In this document: positions 47,809-61,400 of the stretch, in pieces | Layout of the letters: each line of letters starts with the position of its first letter | Position numbering within the stretch: position 1 is the first letter of the stretch | Assembly (NCBI RefSeq): GCF_036785885.1 | Contig: NC_092323.1 | Location: 4,504,501-4,568,500 of the forward strand | DNA length: 64,000 nt | Direction: 5' to 3' | Source of the DNA: Coffea arabica | Lineage: Eukaryota > Streptophyta > Magnoliopsida > Gentianales > Rubiaceae | The notes under the pieces: model-generated | Databases searched by the model: none | Told to the model about the DNA's origin: nothing | Seen by the model: only the letters and a program-made list of their open reading frames with translations | Position numbers and translations under genes: made by a program

Positions 47809-48417
47809 CTATGTTTTCAGAACCGGACCGGATAGCGACTCGGCCGAGGTCAGGGGTCAGGGGTCAATGGGTTCGACCGGGGGTCGATAGGGGTCGAACC
47901 GGATGACGTCATAAATAAAAATTATTTTAAAATTAAAATGTTATATATATAATATCTAATAATATATTGATATTAATAAAGGCATATTCATATATATTTG
48001 ATGTTTCAAATATATTTAACAAGAAAATACAAAGAAATTAGAACAATCAAGTAGCAATTTATATTATTTAATAAATATTAACAAGTTTAGAATTAAAATT
48101 ATGAATTTAATTGAAAAATAACATCAAATTTTAGGACAATATTTATAAAGTATCAAATATTTGAGGTATATCAATAAGTTTTAACAATTTAGGGGGTCAA
48201 AACATAATATTAAAAAGTTTGAATTTTTTTTTTAAAAAAATACTGTTGAACCGGAAAAACCGGTTTTTTCCCGGTCAAACCCGGTCAAACCCGGTTTTTG
48301 ACCGGCTTTGACCGGGTTTTAAATTTCCGGTTTTCTAATGTGACTCGGACCGGCTACCTGGCCGGTTCCCGGTTCAACCGGTTCGACCGGCCGGTCCGGT
48401 CCGAGTTTGAAAACAGA
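47809..48417. mobile_element. MULE-type MITE, 609 bp, with 9-bp TSD
   Basis: The flanks GCTTTAAGC (47800-47808 and 48418-48426) are identical 9-bp copies, the duplication size typical of Mutator-like elements. The ends are inverted: TATGTTTTCAGAACCGGACC at left and, on the other strand, CTGTTTTCAAACTCGGACC at right. Both outer parts are dense in CCGG, GGTTCGACC and GACCGGG words, and the centre is AT-rich and non-coding. The site duplication is perfect, so the insertion is probably recent. Confidence 0.85.
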
Positions 48418-48426
48418 GCTTTAAGC

Positions 48427-49471
48427 ATGCCCAATATGTGTGTAATTAATAAAAAGTATTAAAAGGATTAGAATCATTTTTGTTGAAAAGTAGTAATTTC
48501 AAAAAGTTCAAATTTTTTTTTATTGTAGAGTGATTGTAGGGAAGTGAATAGTTAAAATGATATAATTTTTTTTTTAAAATAAGAGTATCTTTTATAATAT
48601 ATTAAGTCACAATTTGTTCACACAAATCTCTCTATCCTCTTTTATATATAGTAAGATATTTTTTTTTCACTGTATTGTACCAAAATTCGGGAGAGGGGAT
48701 GGGTAAATGTCTAGGATAGTTGGATAAATGGACTTAATTGGACATTGGGGTCTTAAGAAAGAAAATTAAAAAATTGTGTATTTTATACATGTTTACATTT
48801 GGGATAAAAGCATCAAAATAGGATTACTAAAGGATGGTATAGAAGAAATAGCAAAATAAGAGAAGGAGGTGGAAATTAGTTATTTTATTGAAAATATTGA
48901 TAGTTTTTTTTTGCATTTGAAGAAATTAAATACCAAAAAAATCAAGAAACTGATAAATAGAAAGGAAAAAGAAAAGGAAAAGTAGTTGACGGCGCTTGCA
49001 ACTCATCTCAATTGACGAATGGAATTAGCCTAACTGAGAGAACCTAAACCGGTTCAGTATTCCAATAAGAAATTGGTTTTTTATTTTTAAATTTGACCCG
49101 GTTCGCTTGGTCGACCAATCCGTACAGCAAATGGCCAGAGAGGAACGATAGTGCCACGAGATACTTTCCCGACTATGAAACCCACATGGAAGAGGAAGAA
49201 GATTCATCAAAATTACGATAAAATCTTAATTTCAGAAGCATTATGACCTTTCCGCATGTAGTGTCCAGGTTAGTTCTAAAACCCTAATTTTGTATTATTT
49301 CTAATTTAGCCTATGATCTAAATTCGTTAGAGTTTTATATGGTTATTATTTTTAATTTTTTTTGAGTTTGTAGTGCGATAGTAAACTGGAATCACGTATA
49401 AGATGAACACGTTGGGTTGGAAGATTAAAGTTGAAAGCAATTGAGAGGGCCGTTTTGTTAAGCTGAGTAAA
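48427..49471. other. Upstream region of the furry-like gene
   Basis: It holds AT-rich DNA, a stretch resembling the repeat at 44090-44210, and the promoter and leader of the plus-strand gene that starts at 49472. A leader intron is possible but was not resolved. Confidence 0.4.
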
Positions 49472-52400
49472 ATGAAGGCTGGGAGTGCTGCGAAGCTGAT
49501 TGTTGATGCGTTGCTGCAGCGGTTTCTTCCGCTTGCCCGGCGTCGCATCGAAACTGCTCAAGCTCAAGTAAGATTTTTTGCATTTCATATAAATCCGGAA
49601 TTGGAGAATTTCATTTGAGTTAAACTGTTACGGCTGGTTTATAAAGTCGACTTTTGTTCCTGTCCTTCAAATATTTTTTGGGCAGGCCATTCTAGAGATT
49701 GTATTTGAAATAATTCCGGATTTGGAATTTGAAATCATAAGTCTTTGTTGTTATTGTTATTGTTATTGTTATTGTTATTATTGTATATGTATATATGTTT
49801 GAAATAAGTGGTTAATATCATTTTAGAAGTGAGTATTGGATAATCATTGCTATGCAAGTGATATGAAGTAAAGGTTAGGTTGTTTGAGCAAGGGCTTTGG
49901 AAAGTAGCAATTTATAGGAGAGCAACTATTCAAATAAGAAAGAAAGCAGATAAAGCAAAACAAGTCTATGACTAGGGATATCTATGAAGTGGTTGTTTGC
50001 TTGAGAGCTTAAGTGAAGAATGATGCCTGGAAGAAAGGTCAGGAGAGGTATTTTCCAATTATTTGTCTATATTCAGTCTGCCACTTTTGCTTAGCTTTGT
50101 TCATCTCTGTTACTCTCATATTAGTTAGATTAGTGATTGTGGAGCTTGTAAACTTACTAGTACTCTATACATGTTTCTGAATGTAGGAGTTTTTTTTTTT
50201 CGATTTGTGGGGCGTGAAAAAGCTAGTTGTATTTTTTGGTTACATTTCTGAGTTTTATTTTTTCATTTGCCTTGGGAGTTACAGGATGGACAATACCTCC
50301 GGCCATCAGACCCAGCTTATGAGCAAGTATTGGATTCTTTGGCTATGGTTGCACGACATACACCTGTGCCTCTTTTGGAAGCCCTTTTGCGCTGGAGAGA
50401 AAGGTTATTTATAGCTTTTAATTATAGGTTTTATGGGATATAGATTGCTACTCGCTTTTTGTTTATTAATCATGAGATGCTCCTATAATGAATGCCTTAT
50501 CCATTAAAAGTTGATGAACAATTTTTCTTATTATGACTATATACCTTTTGATATTTGAACGGGACATATTATATTTGTTTATTTTCTCTTGAAGGCCAAA
50601 AATTTTAAATTAGAAGACAGATAATCCACAATTATTTTCCATTAGTAGAATTAACTTCCTGATGAATAATAAAGAAAATTCAAAGAAAAGCATTGTCAAA
50701 TAAAATGGAATACATGCTTAACTCCTGCACCTTAACTGGAAGATTCTTTAGTCAAATGGAGATGTTTGTGTCAGTATAACAGGTTTGCATTCTTTTTTCT
50801 GAATGAATCTATTGAACTTTGAAGAGTGAGCTCTTTGGAGTTAAGGTGTAAGTACTGGTGTTTTTTGTTTCCTTCTCCAACACAAGTTCCCTAGGAATTA
50901 TTAGCTGCTGCTGGACTCGTTTAAATTTAAGATAGGCTGATGCTCTTTATTTCTGTTTGTTAGTGAAGATAATTTCAAAAATTGCATTTCTGATCTTCTA
51001 CAATTTTCTATTGCTAGCAGTGAATCTCCCAAAGGAGCAAATGATGCATCAACATTTCAGAGAAAGGTTTGTCCGTGTCCAATGAGTTGATAACAGAGAT
51101 GCAGGCAAAAGAATGCATGTGTCTGTTACATGCAATAATTGCTGTTTGCCCTATAATTTCCTGCATGTGGTCACAAGCATACATTGTAACGCAACTGCAT
51201 AATTCTTCTAATGGCAACAATGATATTAAGCCCATTCACAAAAGATTCACATGTACATAAAGGGACAGTTTTCTTTAAACTTTAGATTTTGAATTGGTTG
51301 AATATTGCTTTTTGCTACTTTTGCTTGTTCTTGCTTTCCTAAAATTTGCAAGCCCAATTCACAGGATATATTTGAATGATGACTTTGGGCTATTAGGTGG
51401 CACATAGACCAAAAGTAAAGAAATGTTTATTTTTACAGTACAGATACCTTGCTTGACTGTGTAATTTGTGTTTCAGCTAGCTGTGGAGTGCATCTTTTGC
51501 TCAGCATGCATCCGCTTCGTGGAGTGTTGCCCACAAGAGGGACTTACAGGTTTTCACATGTTCCTGTCGTTTTTTTTTTTAAGAAAAGGGGGGGGGGGCG
51601 CTGTTCTTTTCTTCTGTTATGCTAACTTATCTTGCTGCAGAGAAGCTCTGGATTGGACTTGAAAATTTTGTTTTCGACTGGCTAATCAACGCAGACAGGT
51701 AAAAGCTAATGTAGCTGAATTTTCTATATAGTAGAACTCCATGGTCAGATTCTTGTTCCTGGTAGAGTAAATTTTCATTTTTATTTTGTTAATTAGTTTC
51801 TTAAGTCTCTAGTGTCTTAGAAGGTCTGCCTGTGTTAGTTTGGATTGGGTAAAAGGTTCTTAGCTTGTTTGATTTATTTCCTGAGACGAGTTAGAAAGTC
51901 AAATATTGTAGTTTAGAGTGGAATGCCTTCAGAATGTTTAAACTTTGTTAACCAATAGGAGCTTGTATTGTTCGCTTGTTGAATTTCATATTTCAAGCTG
52001 AACCAATTAGTGAACTGAGTGGTGTTGAATAATATTTAATAAGGATGAGATTAGTGCTGTTGTATGTGTGATTAAAAATGAAGTTTTTGGAATTGCTATC
52101 TTTGCCATACTATCATGATTTAGCATTTTTTTGGACCAGCATTTGGGAATAAATGCTCTTCACTTGTTGGCTTATGACGTGCACAGTCATTGCATGATAT
52201 ATAGTTACTGGTTATTGCAGGGTTGTTAGCCAGGTTGAGTATCCTTCTTTGGTGGATCTGAGGGGCCTTCTTTTGGATCTCGTTGCGCAGCTCCTTGGTG
52301 CTTTGTCTCGGATCAGGTAAACAGAATATCAATTAAACTGACTGTAAATAGAGCTGGATCCATTTGTTGTTAGTATAGTTCAAGTTAGTTTGAATGATAC

Positions 52401-55400
52401 TCTAAATTTAACTTGGGCAGGTCTTAATAACTGGTTTCCCCCAATATCTTCAAAATGTGATCATGATATTTCCCCAAAAATTTTTAACAGTTTCTCTTTG
52501 TCTTAACAGATTTAGTTCTGTGACTGAGCGCTTTTTCATGGAACTGAATACTCGTCGGATAGATACCAGTGTTGCTCGAAGTGAAACACTTTGTATTATC
52601 AATGGGATGCGCTACCTTAAGCTTGGGGTAAGTTTGGATTTGTGTTATTGGTCAGTTTTGAATGAAATAATTTCTGTAACGATAAGATGTATGTCAGGTT
52701 AAAACGGAGGGTGGATTGAATGCATCAGCTTCCTTTGTTGCAAAGGCTAATCCTCTTAATCGTGCACCCCATAAACGAAAAAGTGAACTTCACCATGCCT
52801 TGTGCAATATGCTTTCGAACATATTAGCACCACTTGCAGATGGAGGAAAAGGTCAATGGCCTCCTTCAGGTGTGGAACCTGCTCTTACTCTTTGGTATGA
52901 AGCTGTTGCACGCATTAGGCAGCACCTCATGTATTGGATGGATAAACAGAGCAAGCATATATCTGTAAGTACATGAAAAGCATATATTTTTGCCTTCTAT
53001 TTCTTTTATATTGTTTAGTTTCTGGGATCTATGTTCATTTTGTAATTTGAAGTGAAATATCTTCTAAAAAGCTTTGACATGTGCGGATGAAGGGAAAGGG
53101 GAGAGGGGAGAGTGTGGGGAAAGAAGAACGAGAGGGAGGGAGGGAGGACTTTATGAAGTTTTTAAGGCCTGCTGGAAAAACTTGAATTACGATATTAAAC
53201 TCGATGTTACTGAAGTATTTTAGTGATGGGACAAGGTTATACAGATAAGATTAATTGTATATAACTGAATTCTTTTTCTTGTTTGTGCTACTCTTCAGTT
53301 TTTTGCTGAATGTCAGGAAAACCAACAAACATGCTGCACTTTATTGGAGATCTTATGCCTGATTATTTTAGTGCCATGCATTATTCCTGTTCACTAATAT
53401 AAGATGTTGACTAAGTGGTTTCTTTGGCTTTAAGTTCTTGTGAATGCATCTCTTATAATTTATATTGTTGTAGATGGACAATTTTTCTTCTTTAATGCTT
53501 TATGTCTCTGGTAGAGGTGTTTCTCCAAGAAAACCTGTTGGTGTATGTGCACGTCAAGAAAAAGATAGAAGACAGGGAAATTTGGTTGTCCATAGTGTCG
53601 ACTAACTAAACCATCCCTTTTTTTTTTTCTGATAGTTCTCCTATTAGGTAGAATTTTTGGTATCATGGAATCTTATTAGTTTGAAGGATTTTGGTTGTAA
53701 TTTTGCCTTTGATAACTCATACCAAAGAGAAATTCAATAACTAATTTGGTAGCACATAATGCTGATTCTTGGTTGTAGTATGTCCTTCTAAGCAAATTTG
53801 ATTGGTTATTATTGTTGATAGTATGAAGGACTTTTTGGTTGGCTGTTCCTTAAGAAATAACAAATTGACACTCAATTTTCTTTTAGTCCTAGTTCTACAA
53901 ATGCTTTTCTTTGGTTCATTTCCTTTTCTGAACCTAGAAAGTTTTTCTATGTTCAGGTTGGTTACCCTTTGGTGACACTTCTTCTTTGTCTCGGCGATCC
54001 TAATGTTTTCCTCAACAACTTTGGTACCCACATGGAACAACTATACAAACATCTTAAGGTGAGCTATGCTTCATCTAATCTTGACCAGGGCTGTTTTTCC
54101 CTTTCTTTTCTTCCATCAGTTGATCATTGCCCTGTCAAGGCCTGAAGAGATATTGTTTTGGCATGCTTTTGGTGGTCCACAAAAATATAATTGGATATTT
54201 TATGCAGGATAAGAACCATCGCTTCATGGCCCTAGATTGTCTGCATCGAGTTTTGAGGTTTTACTTGAGTGTTCATGGAGATTCTCAACCTCCAAATCGT
54301 GTGTGGGATTATCTGGACAGTGTAACTTCACAGCTTTTGACTAGTATCAGGAAAGGAATGCTTACACAGGATATCCAACATGATAAACTTGTAGAATTTT
54401 GTGTCACCATTGCGGAGCATAACCTTGATTTTGCTATGAACCATATGATATTGGAATTACTGAAGCAAGATAATTTAAGTGAAGCAAAGGTTATTGGACT
54501 TCGTGCTTTGCTTGCCATTGTCATGTCCCCTACAAGCCAGCATGTTGGTTTGGAAATTCTTCATGGTAAAATGATGAGTTACACATCAAGTACTCTGTAT
54601 CTATTATCTTTTTATTGTTGTTGAAACGTGTAGATTATTATGAAATTGTTTCACTTTGACAGTTCAGGGCGTTGGGCATTATGTTCCAAAAGTGAAGGCT
54701 GCAATTGAATCTATTCTGAGATCCTGCCATAGAGCATATAGTCAAGCCCTTTTAACTTGTTCAAGGACTGCAATCGGTATTGGTTACCTACCAAAATTTA
54801 GTATTATTTTGTTTACTTTGGTCTGTCTATGTTCTTCTATCTTATAGACCAGATCGTATTTCCTTTCTCCTTGTATTTTATCTTTTATATAGTTATTCAT
54901 CTGTTGAGTCTTCTTTTTTTACTACTTAAGCTATTCCCTTAATGTTGCTTGTATTGCATGCATCTTCTCATAGAATAACTCTTTAGGAATATGGTTGTCA
55001 GTCTTCAAACTTCTAGAATTTCTTCTTCTGCTTCTTCTTCTTTGTTAATTTCTTCACTGTGTTGACAAATTGGCCTTTAAGATATTGATGGTCTACCTCC
55101 ACAGATTCTGTAACTAAGGAGAAATCTCAGGGATATCTATTCCGATCAGTTCTTAAGTGCATACCATATCTGATTGAAGAAGTAGGCCGAAGTGATAAAA
55201 TTACTGAAATAATTCCTCAACATGGCATCAGTATTGATCCTGGAGTTCGAGAAGAAGCTGTACAAGTACTCAATCGCATTGTGAGGTATCTTCCCCATCG
55301 CCGTTTTGCAGTAATGAGAGGGATGGCAAATTTTATTTTGCGTCTCCCGGATGAGTTCCCTCTTCTTATTCAAACATCACTAGGGCGCCTTCTGGAACTC

Positions 55401-58400
55401 ATGCGGTTCTGGAGAGCTTGTCTGGCTGATGATAAGTTTGAATCTGATACCATGGATGTCAAACGTCTCCAGAGAAATGAAGGACTCAAAAAGTCTTCTT
55501 TCCATCAACCTCAAGATGCAATTGAATTTCGTGCTTCAGAGATAGATGCAGTTGGTCTTATATTCTTAAGTTCTGTTGATAGCCAGATCAGGCACACGGC
55601 ATTGGAGTTGCTTCGTTGTGTTAGAGCTTTACGAAATGATATACGAGAGCTTTCAGTAGTTGAGCGATCAGATCATTTGTTGAGAAAGGATGCTGAGCCA
55701 ATATTTTTAATTGATGTTTTAGAAGAAAATGGGGTGAATGCCTTTTCTTACTTAGATGACATTTAAGTATTCTTGTATGCTTTATTTCTTTTAATTTATT
55801 ACATTAAAGAATCACACAACATGTCTTTTGTAGGATGATATTGTGCAGAGCTGTTACTGGGATTCTGGACGGCCTTTTGATTTGAGACGAGAATCTGATG
55901 CTGTACCTCCTGATGTCACTCTCCAGTCCATACTATTTGAGAGCCCTGACAAGAACAGATGGGCTCATTGCCTGAGCGAGCTTGTGAAGTATGCTGCTGA
56001 GCTTTGTCCAAGTTCTGTTCAGGAAGCTAAGTAAGTATACTGCTATATTGTTCACCATCTTTATTCTGGAAATGTATGCAATCCGTATTTATCGCTTATG
56101 GCCCATTGGTTTCGTTTAGGTTAATTTGTCCCTGAAGCGATATTTTCTCAAGGACCTTACTGATTTGCATATTGGTTATATTGTTGGACCTTTTAACCCT
56201 ATATGCACATCTCTCTCTCTTCTTCAAGGTTTCTGTGCTATTGGATTATAGGTTTTGTAACTGGACATCCTGATTTGTCTTAACCTCTTCTTATATGGAT
56301 GGCTGATGATCCTAGATGCGTGATGCCTGACTCCAGTTTTAGCTTTTAAAAAATCGTTCAGTAAGTTTGAGATTAGCTTTTCTGTTACAAATTCACATAC
56401 CAATCATGTCTGGCATGGACAGAGAACTTGTCAGAAAATCAAGCCAAGTTTGGATAATTTGATTTTCCACTTTGCTCAGATCATTTTCAGCCCCATCATT
56501 ATTACTGTACCTGCTGGTTTTGCAATGAAGCAACCATGCTGGTGGACCAAGGGTTGCCTTTTCTTGACATCTAGAATTCTTGAGATAAATGTGTACTTTG
56601 GTCTCGTTGATGATGGAATTTGTAAAGATTTGGATTACTGGTTTTGTATTTTGCTTTCGTATACAAGTGACTTTGAAAAACAAATTTGCAAATTTGATAT
56701 TGATTTAATGTTTATCTGTAGGTTAGAAGTCATTCAGCGCCTTGCTCTCGTTACGCCTGCTGAATTGGGTGGAAAAGCCCATCCATCTCAGGATACAGAT
56801 AACAAACTAGATCAGTGGCTGATGTATGCAATGTTTGCGTGCTCATGTCCGCCGGATAGCAGGGAAGGTGGCGGTTCAGCAGCAACAAAAGAATTATTTC
56901 ACCTCATTTTTCCTTCCTTGAAGGCTGGTTCGGAAGCACATGTAGTGAGTAGTAGCTACTTGTATTCTTTCAGATTTCATAGGATTTTGTCTAATCTGGA
57001 GTCTACAACAAAAGCACCTGCAAATTACTGTATAAATGGACCCACAAGTACACAAGGTCTGAGACTCAATTGTTTAATCATTTGTGAGTCACTGGCATTC
57101 TTATGGTGCCTACAAAACAATTACCAACAAAAATATAGATTCTATAGAATGGTTCAGATCATGAATTTGGATAAGAAGTAGACTTCGAAGCTTCTTCCAA
57201 CCTGCAGAAGTTTTAAAAAGAAATTTCTTTGGTTGTTTATGCTTTGCTAATATGTCAATCGGTTCATTGTCTCTTTTGTTGCAGCATGCAGCTACCATGG
57301 CTCTTGGCCACTCACATCTGGAAATATGTGAAGTCATGTTTAGTGAACTTGCATCTTTCATCGATGAAGTTTCTCTTGAAACTGAAGGAAAACCAAAGTG
57401 GAAGGTACTAAGATGGCACTTAGGGTACAATGTCTTCTTTTTCTCTGTCCTTCCTAATTTTTTGCAACTTGACTGCACCAGCAAGTTTGTTTTGGTTTTT
57501 TTTGGGGTTTTTTTTGTTTGGGGGGGGGGGGGGGGGAGGAGGGAGGGAGTTATGCATAAAACCACAGATCAATGCTCTTAGACACTCTATGGTTAACTTG
57601 CATTTGCCATTCCTTCAGTGTTGGTCCATGTGTCACGTAAATTTCTTTGATGTTAGTGTGACTGGGTTCACAACTATGAAGCAGTTGGCTGATGCTTGTG
57701 GATAGCTACCCAAAGACCTGTGCAAAGTTACAGTTTGTTGTTCTCTTTTTTGCCACTGGTTTAACTTTTCAATCAGGTTATTGACTTTCCTTGTCAAAAG
57801 GAATTTAATGACAAGAATGATCCCTTGTAACCCATTTTACACGTTGGTAAAATGCTCATATTACTCGAACTTTTGCAGTAACAAAGCATGTTGAAGAAGT
57901 AAGATGGTGCTAAGTCTTTAATAAAAAATTAAGGGTATGGAAAGCTTAAGAAAGATTGATTCTAATTTTTAAATAAATAAGCCAATGGAGATTCACAGGA
58001 TTTTGGAAATTCTTCTGAATACAGAAGCTTTAGTCAGAAGTGCCCCTGATATAGGGAAAGGTGCCATCTTTGTCTGTACCTAGCTTCTTTCAGGAACTTT
58101 TTTGTGAACGTAATTTGATCTGATGGTTTGTCATTGTTTGATGTTTTTCATTCATATCTCCTCTTTTCTCCCTTTCCTTTTTGGTGAGCATGGTTTTCTT
58201 TGCCCTGTTTGTTGTTTGACCTTAAAGCCTAGAAATACTGAAGCAATTTAAGTTGTATTCTGTTTGGCTATAGCAACTTAAGTAGATTGAAAAAGCAACT
58301 GACGGAAGCTGATCTTGATATTGTACAGAATGCTATTAAATTGTCAGGATGCTGATGCAACTCTATTCAAGATGGTTTAGCTGTTTGAAGTTTAATGTGA

Positions 58401-61400
58401 CATGTAAATGGTGGGCAGGGCCAAAGAAGAGTTGCGTGCATAGAAAATGGACTTGGGAGGGCATGTCATTTACCTTAATATCTTGGCACTTGTAAATGAA
58501 CTAATTCAGAATTATAAGTGCTCAGTCTGCAGGCAAGGAGTGGCAAGCAAATAAAAGGCAGTTCATTTGGTTATTGCTCCTTATCTTAGTATCCGTCTTT
58601 GATTTAGCTTTTTCTTTGCCAAATAAATAAATAACTAAAACTCTACCCTGATAAGTGAGTGTTAAATAGTGGTGGTTTATTAAATGGTTTTCGCCCCATG
58701 ATTGTATTTCCTTACCCCAACAGTATTAGTTTTCTCAAGTCGACTTAACTCTATTGTTAGAAAGGAAAGCACCAAAAGCCAAGCTATCTAGTTAGCACAA
58801 AATAGTAACTGTGAGAAGTGCAAATATTTGATCCAGTCAGGAACAAATCAATGGCTTAACTGCAAATGTCACCTAATTTTCTGTTCTAATTACTAGTTAT
58901 CTTGTCGGTGGATCTATAGATGTAGTATTCCTGTTTATTTTTCTACATTAATATACAAGTACAGAATTCCCATCGGATGTGTTCATACTTATTTTTTCTC
59001 CTCTGTTGTTACAGAGTCAAAAGTCTCGTCGTGAGGAACTTCGCATCCACATTGCCAATATTTACCGTTCACTTTCTGAGAATATCTGGCCTGGCATGCT
59101 AAGCCGGAAACCAGTTTTTCGCCTTCATTACTTGAAGTTCATTGAAGAAACTACCAAACATATATTAACAGCTCCTTCTGAAAGTTTTCAAGATATGCAG
59201 CCCCTGCGTTTTGCACTTGCTTCTGTTCTAAGATCGCTGGCTCCTGAATTTGTTGAGTCAAAATCAGAGAAATTTGATATTAGAACTAGAAAGCGGCTGT
59301 TTGATCTGCTGATGTCCTGGAGTGACGAGACAGGTAGCACATGGAGTCAAGAAGGAGTAAATGATTACCGTCGTGAAGTTGAACGATACAAGTCTTCTCA
59401 GCATAGCCGTTCAAAAGATTCCATAGATAAACTTTCGTTTGATAAGGAATTAGGTGAGCAGGTTGAGGCAATCCAGTGGGCCTCGATGAATGCCATGGCT
59501 TCACTCTTGTACGGGCCTTGTTTTGATGATAATGCAAGAAAGATGAGTGGACGGGTTATATCTTGGATTAACAGCTTGTTCATTGAGCCAGCACCAAGGG
59601 CCCCATTTGGTTATTCACCAGCAGATCCAAGAACACCATCTTACTCAAAATACACAGGAGAGGGTGGCCGAGGCGCAACTGGTCGTGATAAGCATAGAGG
59701 TGGCCACCTTCGAGTTTCCCTTGCAAAGCTGGCTCTGAAGAATCTTCTTCTTACAAACATGGACCTCTTTCCTGCTTGCATTGATCAGGTAAGTATCATG
59801 TCATCCTGCTGTCTGCTACTGTTTCAAATAACTGCTTCATGGTTGAATTATCATTTGCTACTCTGTAAATAGCTGGCTTTAAGCAAAGAGTTAAATTTGT
59901 CTATCACAGTTTGTCAGAGTGTTTGTTGTCATGGATGGTGCCCTAAATATTGAACTCAAACAAGTTCACTTCATATGTCTTTTGCAGTGCTATTATTCTG
60001 ACGCTGCCGTAGCTGATGGCTACTTCAGTGTGCTGGCTGAGGTCTACATGCGTCAAGAGATACCTAAATGTGAAATACAGAGGCTTTTAAGCCTGATCCT
60101 CTATAAGGTGGTTGATCCATCTCGACAAATCCGTGATGATGCCCTTCAAATGCTTGAGACACTTTCTGTACGTGAGTGGGCTGAGGACGGCACTGAAGGC
60201 TCAGGAAGCTATAGAGCTGCTGTTGTTGGCAACCTCCCGGACTCGTATCAACAATTCCAGTACAAACTCTCATGTAAACTTGCAAAAGATCATCCTGAAC
60301 TGAGTCAGCTACTTTGTGAAGAAATAATGCAGAGGCAACTTGATGCAGTTGATATAATTGCACAGCATCAAGTACTTACCTGCATGGCTCCGTGGATTGA
60401 AAATCTCAATTTTTGGAAACTCAAGGATTCGGGTTGGAGTGAAAGACTGTTGAAAAGTCTTTACTATGTGACATGGCGACATGGTGATCAGTTCCCTGAT
60501 GAAATTGAAAAGCTTTGGAGCACAATAGCAAGCAAGCCTCGGAATATTAGTCCAGTTTTAGATTTCTTGATTACAAAGGGGATTGAAGATTGTGATTCAA
60601 ACGCCTCACCAGAAATTAGTGGGGCATTTGCTACGTACTTTTCAGTTGCAAAAAGAGTTAGCTTATATTTAGCTCGAATATGCCCACAGAGAACAATTGA
60701 TCACTTGGTTTACCAATTGTCTCAGCGGATGCTCGAGGACAGCGTAGAATCCATGAGACCTAGTGCTAGTAAGGCTGACGCCAATGGGAATTTTGTGTTG
60801 GAATTCTCTCAGGGGCCTGCTGCTACTCAGATTGCTTCTGTTGTAGACAGCCAGCCTCACATGTCACCTTTGTTGGTTCGGGGATCCCTTGATGGTCCAC
60901 TAAGGAACACGAGCGGAAGCTTGAGCTGGAGAACAGCGGCTGTTGGAGGCCGAAGTGCCTCTGGCCCACTAAGTTCTATGCCGCCTGAGTTGAATATTGT
61001 TCCTGTTTCTGCTGGTCGGTCTGGCCAACTTCTTCCTTCACTTGTGAACATGTCAGGGCCATTGATGGGAGTCCGCAGTTCAACAGGGAGCTTGCGGAGT
61101 CGCCATGTCTCTCGAGACAGTGGAGACTACCTCATTGACACGCCAAACTCTGGGGAAGATGGTTTGCACTCCAGCACTGCGATGCATGGTGTAAATGCAA
61201 AGGAACTTCAATCTGCCTTGCAAGGACATCAGCAACATTCATTGACTCATGCTGACATTGCACTGATTTTGCTTGCTGAAATCGCTTATGAGAATGATGA
61301 GGATTTCAGAGAGCACTTGCCTTTGCTCTTTCATGTCACATTTGTCTCGATGGATAGTTCAGAGGATATTGTGTTGGAGCATTGCCAGCACTTGCTTGTT

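Noticed and set aside
55734-55766. Continuation of furry-like exon 12 to its TAA.
   Set aside because: The donor GGG|GTGAAT at 55734 joins exon 13 in phase and gives the conserved [12 protein letters not shown]. Reading on would truncate the protein.
56450-57181. A 243-codon ORF in the furry-like gene.
   Set aside because: It reads through introns on both sides of exon 56722-56944. Only that exon part is family sequence.
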